Assembly (NCBI GenBank): GCA_905192935.1
Contig: CAJJMX010000052.1
Coordinates: forward strand, 1 to 9,636
Source: an uncultured Mailhella sp.
GTDB taxonomy: Bacteria > Desulfobacterota > Desulfovibrionia > Desulfovibrionales > Desulfovibrionaceae
Reading direction: 5' to 3'
DNA length: 9,636 bases
Shown: one piece after another, positions 4,208-9,636 of the stretch
Layout of the letters: the number at the start of each line of letters is the position of its first letter
How positions within the stretch are numbered: position 1 is the stretch's first letter
Made by a program: the position numbers and the translations under genes
Notes under the pieces: model-generated
Databases searched by the model: none
What the model was told of the DNA's origin: nothing
Seen by the model: only the letters and a program-made list of their open reading frames with translations

Positions 4208-7027
4208 ATGAACACTGAAACCGTCATCACTTGTCACGCCAACGCCGACAACGACGCGATAGCCGCGCTGGTGGGTGCGCTTGTTCTGTATCCGGATGCC
4301 GTGCTGCTTTTCCCCGGCAGTCAGGAGCGTCAGGTACAGGAGTTTTACGACGAGGTGGTGGAGCCGCTCTATCCCTGTGTCAGTCAGCGGGATCTGGATA
4401 TTTCACAGGTGAGGCGTCTTGTGGTGGTGGATACGCATCTGGCGAGCCGTCTTCCTCAGGTGAAGAAGCTGCTGGAACGTAGGGATCTTGACATCCATGT
4501 CTGGGATCATCATCCGCTGAGCGACGACGAGGGCGACGACCGTCTTCCCGCTACGATCATGATGGATGACAAGGTAGGGGCGGTGAGTACCTTTCTGGTG
4601 GAGGAGATACGCCGCAGAAATCTTGATGTGACGTGCGAAGTGGCGACCTCTCTTGCCGGAGGCATTTACGGTGATACGGGCTCTTTCGTGTACAGCTCCA
4701 CTACGCCGAGAGATTTCGACGCGGCTTCGTGGCTGCTTTCCCGCGGCGCCGATCTTGCCGTGGTAAGCCGCCTCATCACCCGGGTCATGGGCCGTGAGCA
4801 GCTCAAGGCGCTTTCCGTCATGCTGGAAAACACGCAGGCTCGCGACATAGGCGGCGGCGTGGTCATGGCCATATCTTCCATGCAGACGGAGACTTTTCTT
4901 GAAGATTTCGCCACGCTTGCGCCGCGCATCATGGAAATAGAGGACTGTTCCGTGATTTTTGCCGTCGCCTCCATGGAGGACAAGGTGCAGGTGGTCGGCC
5001 GCAGCCGTACGCCTCTTGTGGACGTGGGAGAAATATGCCGCAGACTCGGCGGCGGCGGACACTACTATGCAGCCTCGGCCTCGGTGAAGGATATGACGCT
5101 TCCACAGGTCCGAGACTTTTTGAAGATGCAGGCCTCGCTTATTGTGAACGCCGATGAAAACGCAGGCAAGCTTATGACGAGTCCTGCACTCGGTGCGTCT
5201 GAGCGTCTGACCATAGGCGAGGCGCAGGCTCTCATGATCCGTTACGGGCTCAAGGCCGTGCCTATTTTTGCCGAGGGGACGCAGCGTTGCATTGGTCTTC
5301 TGGCGCAGGAGACCGCTGCCAAGGCATCAAGCCACGGGCTGGCACACATCAAGGTGAGCATGTACATGCAGCGCAGCTTCAGCGTGGTTCCGGAAAGCGC
5401 AGGCATTCAGGAACTTGTCGATATCATGATAGGCTGTCAGCAGCGTCTCATTCCTGTGGTCGGCGGCGGCGATGTGGAAGGCATGGACGAGGATGAGCGT
5501 GAGGCCGAGCTCATGACCCGTCCGGTGGTGGGCGTGGTCACACGAACCGACATCATACGTCTGTTCATGGGGGAAAACGGCGCGCACATTCCGCCGGTGA
5601 GCCGCAAGGCCCGCAAGGAAAGAAATCTCACCTCCGTCATGCGTAAGCGGCTGTCCGCGCCGTGTCTCGATTTTCTGCGCATGGCAGGTGAAATAGGGCA
5701 GGAGATAAACGCGTCAGTCTATGTGGTGGGCGGTTTCGTGCGCGACCTCGTCATGGACGGCAAGGGCCTCAAATGGCCGGACATCGACATAGACCTTGTC
5801 ATCGAGGGCGATGCCATGGCCTTTGCCCACAATCTGGCCATACGTCTCAAGGGCCGCGTGCGCGAACACCGCGAGTTCATGACCGCCATGCTGGTGTTCC
5901 CGGCCGAAAGCCTGTGCGCCGACGTGGAAAAACACCGACGTACGCATCTTGCCGACACCACGGAAATCAAGGTGGACATAGCCACCGCACGACTGGAGTT
6001 CTATTCCGAACCCGGTGCGCTTCCGCAGGTGGAGCGCGGCTCCATCAAGATGGATCTCTACCGGAGGGATTTTTCCATCAACGCCATGGCCGTGCGTTTG
6101 AATCCGCAGGTGTTCGGCCAGCTTGTGGACTTCTTCGACGGGCAGGAGGACATACGCAACAAGCGCATACGTACTCTGCACGCCCTGAGCTTTGTGGAAG
6201 ATCCCACACGGATGTTCCGGGCGGTGCGCTTCGAACAGCGCTACGGCTTCCGCATGGGAGCGCAGTGTGAGCGTTTCATGCGCAACGCCATAGATGATCT
6301 GCATCTTATTCATCATTTGTCCGGCTCGCGCATCTGTCACGAGCTCGAACTCATGATGGAGGAACGCAATCCCTATCTCGGTTTTCGTCGCATGGACGAG
6401 CTCGGTCTGCTTGCCGAAGTGCATCCGCTTCTTGCCATGAACGATGAAAAGCGCGACATGGCCGACAGGGTACGCCGGGTCCTTGAGTGGTACATGAGAA
6501 TGTATTTGCCGGAAGAACCGGATCTGCTCATGCTCATGCTCATAGCCCTGTGCAGGCGTGCTCCGGCGCCGGAGGTGGAATCCCTGCTGGACAGACTTCA
6601 GTTTTCCGACAAGCGCAAGCGCGAAACCATGCAGGTTCGCTCAGCCATCATGGCCGCGCGTTCCGGAATGAACCAGTGGGAAAAGAAGAAGGGATCTCTC
6701 AGCGATCTGCACAGGATGCTCGGTCGCGCTCCCCTCGAAACGCTGCTTTATCTGCTGGCGCAGGAGGATAATCCCGAACAGCATGAAAAGCTTACCCGTT
6801 ACATCTACAGGGGACGTCAGATGAAGCCCGATGTCAACGGCGATGATCTGAAAAATCTCGGCGTTCAGCCCGGTCCCATGATAGGCCGCATCCTGAGCGA
6901 CGTGCTCATCGCCAAAATGGACGACGAATCCATGTCCCGTGAGGAGCAGCTCGCGCTCGCCGCCAGACTTGCCGTCCGTTACCTCACCGAAGAGGCTTCG
7001 GGCGTCCGGGCGGATGCTGAAAAGTAG
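4208..7027 (+). CDS. cca: DHH phosphoesterase - CBS pair - tRNA nucleotidyltransferase (CCA- or A-adding) fusion
   Basis: This 939-residue cytoplasmic protein would add CCA or its terminal A to tRNA 3' ends. Residues 1-310 form a DHH/DHHA1 phosphoesterase unit: H10-A-N-A-D14-N-D16, VVVDT with D75, DHH at 100-102, GIYGDTG with D156, and GGGGH (281-285); all the metal-binding residues appear present. Residues 322-455 hold two CBS repeats (LMTSPALG... and the half ending VVTRTDIIRLF), usually adenosine-nucleotide sensors. Residues 503-680 are a class II nucleotidyltransferase head: GGFVRD (508-513), catalytic DID (527-529), RRDFSINAMA (619-628) and template motif EDPTR (664-668) with RAVRFEQRYGF. 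The remainder is the helical tRNA-binding part. Long forms like this are known in Aquifex, Geobacter and Desulfovibrio lineages, where CC- and A-adding activities may be split between two proteins. Sequence alone does not tell which this is. A poly(A) polymerase is less likely. Confidence 0.9.
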   Translation: MNTETVITCHANADNDAIAALVGALVLYPDAVLLFPGSQERQVQEFYDEVVEPLYPCVSQRDLDISQVRRLVVVDTHLASRLPQVKKLLERRDLDIHVWDHHPLSDDEGDDRLPATIMMDDKVGAVSTFLVEEIRRRNLDVTCEVATSLAGGIYGDTGSFVYSSTTPRDFDAASWLLSRGADLAVVSRLITRVMGREQLKALSVMLENTQARDIGGGVVMAISSMQTETFLEDFATLAPRIMEIEDCSVIFAVASMEDKVQVVGRSRTPLVDVGEICRRLGGGGHYYAASASVKDMTLPQVRDFLKMQASLIVNADENAGKLMTSPALGASERLTIGEAQALMIRYGLKAVPIFAEGTQRCIGLLAQETAAKASSHGLAHIKVSMYMQRSFSVVPESAGIQELVDIMIGCQQRLIPVVGGGDVEGMDEDEREAELMTRPVVGVVTRTDIIRLFMGENGAHIPPVSRKARKERNLTSVMRKRLSAPCLDFLRMAGEIGQEINASVYVVGGFVRDLVMDGKGLKWPDIDIDLVIEGDAMAFAHNLAIRLKGRVREHREFMTAMLVFPAESLCADVEKHRRTHLADTTEIKVDIATARLEFYSEPGALPQVERGSIKMDLYRRDFSINAMAVRLNPQVFGQLVDFFDGQEDIRNKRIRTLHALSFVEDPTRMFRAVRFEQRYGFRMGAQCERFMRNAIDDLHLIHHLSGSRICHELELMMEERNPYLGFRRMDELGLLAEVHPLLAMNDEKRDMADRVRRVLEWYMRMYLPEEPDLLMLMLIALCRRAPAPEVESLLDRLQFSDKRKRETMQVRSAIMAARSGMNQWEKKKGSLSDLHRMLGRAPLETLLYLLAQEDNPEQHEKLTRYIYRGRQMKPDVNGDDLKNLGVQPGPMIGRILSDVLIAKMDDESMSREEQLALAARLAVRYLTEEASGVRADAEK

Positions 7028-7043
7028 AAGGCAGGAAAGGCAT

Positions 7044-7080
7044 GCGGGGAAAATAATTTTTTCCCCGCGCCTTCTCTGTT
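7044..7080 (+). terminator. Terminator hairpin after the nucleotidyltransferase gene, family copy 2
   Basis: GCGGGGAAAA (7044-7053) pairs with TTTTCCCCGC (7059-7068): a perfect 10-bp stem, loop TAATT, beginning 17 bases after the stop codon. The tail is pyrimidine-rich (CCTTCTCTGTTT) rather than a pure T-run. The preceding AGGAAAGGCATGC and the hairpin are almost the same as those behind the branching enzyme gene, marking a repeated intergenic element. Confidence 0.75.
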
Positions 7081-7081
7081 T

Positions 7082-7110
7082 CCGCCTCGCGGCTGCACCG
7101 CAGCTGACGG
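7082..7110 (+). other. Companion hairpin behind terminator copy 2
   Basis: GCTGC (7092-7096) pairs with GCAGC (7100-7104) around ACC, and CCG (7082-7084) can close with CGG (7108-7110). An analogous nested stem follows family copy 3 at the same relative place, so the two-hairpin layout seems to be part of the repeated unit. Confidence 0.45.
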
Positions 7111-7249
7111 ACTGTGCAGAACGGGAAGATGATGCGCAGAAAGAAGGGTGAGGGGAGAAATGTGCAGGCAGAACGGTCGATTCTGACTGCTCCGGGTCCC
7201 GGGGCGGCGTAAGGAGACCGACCGACGGCGACCGGTAGCCGGAATTCAT

Positions 7250-7302
7250 TTCCGGCGTTAAACGCGGCCGTCATCGTGCAAGTCCCGTGTCCGTAAAGTG
7301 CG
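7250..7302. repeat. Diverged intergenic repeat, copy B
   Basis: This is the partner of 179-229: the blocks TTCCGG, AAACGC, CCGTCAT, GCAAG, CCCG and TCCGTA occur in the same order and spacing apart from three short indels. It begins in the right arm of a 7-bp perfect stem (GCCGGAA at 7238-7244 with TTCCGGC at 7250-7256, loop TTCAT). Function unknown. Confidence 0.4.
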
Positions 7303-7377
7303 CCCGGACAAGATGGAAAAGCGGCTCCGTGTCGGGGGAGTTTGTGTCGGAAATAAAAAAGGTCTTTGTCGTATTGA

Positions 7378-7406
7378 TTGCCCCCGGACTCCATATCCGT
7401 TATGCT
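7378..7406 (+). promoter_or_regulatory. Candidate promoter for the branching enzyme gene
   Basis: TTGCCC (7378-7383), a 17-bp spacer and TATGCT (7401-7406) each match four of six consensus bases. Transcription would start near 7413, about 100 nt before the ATG at 7514. The match is moderate only; no operator is recognised. Confidence 0.35.
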
Positions 7407-7501
7407 TCGGTAAAAGAGCGGAGCGTCGCCTGAGGCGGGCTCAACGATAATGAGAGGCAGAGGGTCCTGTGCGGCGGGACTTGACGATGGAACGACCTGG
7501 C

Positions 7502-7507
7502 AAGGAG
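7502..7507 (+). promoter_or_regulatory. Ribosome binding site fixing the branching enzyme start
   Basis: AAGGAG lies six bases before ATG 7514 (MALLNPLTD). Earlier in-frame starts, GTG at 7469 and ATG at 7487, lack a comparable site, so the shorter protein is preferred. Confidence 0.75.
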
Positions 7508-7513
7508 TTTGGC

Positions 7514-9517
7514 ATGGCGCTTCTGAATCCGTTGACCGATAATGAGCTTTCCGACTATCGTTCCTTTCTGAGAGAGAGAACGCAGCGTTTTCAGGATGAA
7601 ATGGCGCGTCTGCGCCGGGGCTACGGCTCGCTTGTGCATTATGCCGATCTGCATGAAAGACTGGGACTGCATCAGGTCCTCGATCCCGAGGGGCGAGACT
7701 CCTGGTTCATGGCGGAATGGATGCCGCAGGCCACCCGTGTGTGGCTGGTCTCGAACCGTACGAATTTCGAGCGTCGTCCCGAATGGGAGATGGTGAACGC
7801 TGGCGGCGGACTCTGGCGCATCTATCTGCCGAAGGACGCGCTTGCCCACGGCGATTACTACGAGCTGCATCTGGAAGGCACGGGAGAGCCGGGCATTGTG
7901 CGCCGCGTGCCTGCCTTCGCCCGCTGGGTGGAGCAGAACAAAAGCAATCCCGATATGTGGTGCGCCCGCGTGTGGAACCCGGAAAAGCCTTATGAGTTCC
8001 GTCATGCCCGTCCCGTACGGCCGAAGTTTCCGCGCATTTACGAGGCGCACATAGGCATGTCGCAGGATGCCCGCAATCACACGCCCGGCTCCATAGGCAG
8101 TTACGACGATTTCATTCGCGACATGCTGCCGCGCATAAAATCCTGCGGATATACCGCCGTACAGCTCATGGGCGTGCCTGAACATCCGCTTTATAAGTCC
8201 TTCGGTTATCAGGTGAGCAGCTATTTTGCGCCTTCTTCGCGCTACGGCGAGCCGGACGGGTTCTGTCACCTGGTGGATGAAGCGCACCGCCTGGGCATTT
8301 CCGTGATTCTTGACATTACGCACGCCCATGCCTGTGCCAATACCGAGCAGGGCCTGGCGCGCTACGATACAAGCTCCTATTTCTTTGATGAGCGTTCCAA
8401 TCAGTGGGGCACGCCGTCCTTCGATTTCGGCAGGGACATGACCCGCCGCTTCCTGCTTTCCAACTGCCGATACTGGATGGAAGAGTTTCATGTGGACGGC
8501 TTCCGCTTCGACGCCGTGGGCAACATGCTCTATACCGACCACGGCATCGGCGACAGCTTCGAGCATGTGGGCCGTTGCTTCTATGCGCCTGACGGCAGCC
8601 GCCGTACCAACGCCGCCGGGGAGCTTTATCTCTGCCTGGCCAACGAGCTTGTGCATGAATTGAATCCCTCGGCCGTGACCATTGCCGAGGAGTTCAGCGG
8701 CATGCCCGGTCTGACCTGCCGCCCGGAGCAGGGCGGACTCGGCTTTGATTACCGCTTTGCCATGGGCCTGCCCGATTTCTGGGGCAAGTACGTGAAAACG
8801 CCGTCCGCCATGGGCCGCCTCTGGTACGAAATGACCAATCACCGCCCCTACGACCGGACCATCAGCTATGTGGAATGCCACGATCAGTGCATCAACGGCG
8901 ACGACGCCATGATCTGGCGGCTCGTGGGCGATTCCATGTACACCCGCATGAGCCCCTTCAATGCCACATGGAACGAAACCCGCGGCGTGGCCCTGTACCG
9001 GCTCATGCGCGGCATTACCCTCATGTCCGCCGACGCGGGCTACCTCAACTTCATGGGCGCGGAATTCGGTCACCCCGAATGGCTCGACGACCAGGAACAC
9101 GCCCACCGTCAATGGCAGCTAGCCGAAGACCAGCTTTCCTTCTACGCCGCCCTGGCCCGCTGGGATAAGGCCCAGATGAAGGAAATCGTGGACAAACACC
9201 GCCGCGACTTCGCCCGGAACCCGGAATTTCGATTCATCCATGAAGACAAGAGACTTCTTGCCTTCTCCCGAGGCAGACTCCTCTTCGCCTTCAACTTCCA
9301 CGAAACCCGCCCGGAACCTGAATTCCGCTTCCGTGTGGAGCCGGGAAAATACGTGGAAATACTCTCTTCCGATGAGCCTCGTTTCGGCGGCTGCGGCAAC
9401 CTCGTCCCCCATACTCCTCCCACCGAACACTTCAGCGATGCTTCCACCGGCATCGATATGCAGGACATCACCCTTTACCTGCCGCCGTTGACCATGCTCG
9501 TTCTTGAAAGACGCTAG
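7514..9517 (+). CDS. glgB: 1,4-alpha-glucan (glycogen) branching enzyme, eukaryote-like GH13_8 type
   Basis: This 667-residue cytoplasmic enzyme would cut alpha-1,4-glucan chains and re-attach them by alpha-1,6 links during glycogen synthesis. Residues 62-125 look like a CBM48 beta-domain and about 175-545 the catalytic GH13 barrel. The four conserved regions are visible: DITHAHA with D267 (I), GFRFDAV with nucleophile D333 (II), IAEEFSGMPG with acid E392 (III) and YVECHDQ with H456-D457 (IV). The C-terminal beta-domain follows. SGMPG, LPDFWGKYVK and NFMGAEFGHPEWLD resemble plant and animal branching enzymes more than E. coli GlgB (GH13_9), and the length fits the former. The Cys in region IV replaces the usual Ser. 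The start at 7514 is chosen by AAGGAG. No other glycogen gene lies in the window, so the gene seems to stand alone. Confidence 0.88.
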   Translation: MALLNPLTDNELSDYRSFLRERTQRFQDEMARLRRGYGSLVHYADLHERLGLHQVLDPEGRDSWFMAEWMPQATRVWLVSNRTNFERRPEWEMVNAGGGLWRIYLPKDALAHGDYYELHLEGTGEPGIVRRVPAFARWVEQNKSNPDMWCARVWNPEKPYEFRHARPVRPKFPRIYEAHIGMSQDARNHTPGSIGSYDDFIRDMLPRIKSCGYTAVQLMGVPEHPLYKSFGYQVSSYFAPSSRYGEPDGFCHLVDEAHRLGISVILDITHAHACANTEQGLARYDTSSYFFDERSNQWGTPSFDFGRDMTRRFLLSNCRYWMEEFHVDGFRFDAVGNMLYTDHGIGDSFEHVGRCFYAPDGSRRTNAAGELYLCLANELVHELNPSAVTIAEEFSGMPGLTCRPEQGGLGFDYRFAMGLPDFWGKYVKTPSAMGRLWYEMTNHRPYDRTISYVECHDQCINGDDAMIWRLVGDSMYTRMSPFNATWNETRGVALYRLMRGITLMSADAGYLNFMGAEFGHPEWLDDQEHAHRQWQLAEDQLSFYAALARWDKAQMKEIVDKHRRDFARNPEFRFIHEDKRLLAFSRGRLLFAFNFHETRPEPEFRFRVEPGKYVEILSSDEPRFGGCGNLVPHTPPTEHFSDASTGIDMQDITLYLPPLTMLVLERR

Positions 9518-9552
9518 AAGACAGGAAAGGCAGAAAAGACAGAAAAGGCAAT

Positions 9553-9590
9553 GCGGGGGAAATAATTTCCCCCGCGCCCCCTTGGTTCTG
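9553..9590 (+). terminator. Terminator hairpin after glgB, family copy 3
   Basis: GCGGGGGAAA (9553-9562) pairs perfectly with TTTCCCCCGC (9566-9575) around loop TAA, 35 bases after the stop codon. The tail is CCCCCTTGGTTCT. Upstream, the purine-rich words AGGAAAGGCAG, AAAGACAG and AAAAGGCA form short tandem-like repeats. It is the most symmetric of the three family members in the window. Confidence 0.75.
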
Positions 9591-9615
9591 CCTCCCGGCT
9601 TCGCCGGTTCGGCAG
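9588..9615 (+). other. Companion nested hairpin behind terminator copy 3
   Basis: CTGCC (9588-9592) pairs with GGCAG (9611-9615) and, inside it, CCGGC (9595-9599) with GCCGG (9603-9607) around TTC. It corresponds in position to the stem behind copy 2 at 7082-7110. The remaining 21 bases to the window end show no gene. Confidence 0.5.
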
Positions 9616-9636
9616 GCGTTGACGGGAAGGCAGGGC

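Larger units (their letters stand above)
7028..7513. other. Gene-free spacer between the nucleotidyltransferase and branching enzyme genes
   Basis: It holds the terminator hairpin and its companion stem (7044-7110), a perfect 7-bp stem GCCGGAA/TTCCGGC (7238-7256) overlapping the second copy of a diverged repeat (7250-7302), and a possible promoter (7378-7406). Bases 7110-7235 show no recognised element. No reading frame here looks like a protein, and I recognise no riboswitch. Confidence 0.6.

Noticed and set aside
7110..7377. tRNA, riboswitch or small RNA in the spacer before glgB
   Set aside because: Several GC stems are present, but no cloverleaf, no TTC-loop sequence and no riboswitch core that I recognise.
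7400..9112. Long minus-strand open frame (570 codons) opposite glgB
   Set aside because: Ala/His/Gly/Val-rich shadow of the branching enzyme coding strand; no recognisable domain or ribosome binding site.
1..9636. CRISPR array, insertion sequence, toxin-antitoxin or defence system
   Set aside because: No regularly spaced repeats, transposase, terminal inverted repeats or small paired genes were seen. The tyrosine recombinase is a XerD housekeeping type, not a phage integrase with neighbouring att sites.

Overview
The window is GC-rich bacterial chromosome, Gram-negative, most likely a sulfate- or sulfite-reducing delta-type proteobacterium of the Desulfovibrionaceae kind. That placement is an inference from three things: a 939-residue DHH-CBS-tRNA nucleotidyltransferase fusion, a signal-peptide outer-membrane beta-barrel ending in Phe, and the overall gene style. 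I cannot name a species. Five protein genes are well supported: two on the minus strand on the left, three on the plus strand on the right. I see no tRNA, rRNA, CRISPR array, insertion sequence or phage module.

Layout. Bases 1-265 are gene-free and hold two hairpins; one of these resembles the terminators at 7044 and 9553. Bases 266-958 (minus) encode a small outer-membrane beta-barrel protein, with a possible Fur-like operator/promoter further upstream. Bases 1493-2488 (minus) encode a stand-alone YbhN/UPF0104 membrane protein (the flippase-like half of MprF), with a clear hairpin terminator behind it. Bases 2489-2887 are a regulatory-looking divergent spacer with a T-rich tract, five TTGTG(A/C)A-type sites, a good sigma70 promoter (TTGACG-N17-TAATTT) and a GC hairpin touching the Shine-Dalgarno sequence of the next gene. 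Bases 2888-4132 encode a XerD-type tyrosine recombinase with complete catalytic residues and an unusual N-terminal extension carrying an AT-hook-like motif. Bases 4208-7027 encode the fused DHH / CBS / tRNA nucleotidyltransferase and are probably cotranscribed with xerD. Bases 7514-9517 encode a glycogen branching enzyme of the eukaryote-like GH13_8 type, alone and without other glg genes in view.

How the genes fit together. xerD and the nucleotidyltransferase gene form a probable two-gene unit (chromosome dimer resolution and tRNA 3'-end maturation) without an obvious metabolic link. The branching enzyme belongs to glycogen (polyglucose) storage. The two minus-strand genes both act at the envelope but look separately transcribed.

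The coding content is mostly housekeeping; I found no convincing undescribed multi-gene system. The most interesting signals are non-coding: a three-copy intergenic hairpin/terminator family, a second roughly 50-bp diverged repeat shared by two spacers, and the clustered motif sites before xerD. On the protein side they are the AT-hook extension of XerD and the apparently intact DHH phosphoesterase fused to the nucleotidyltransferase.
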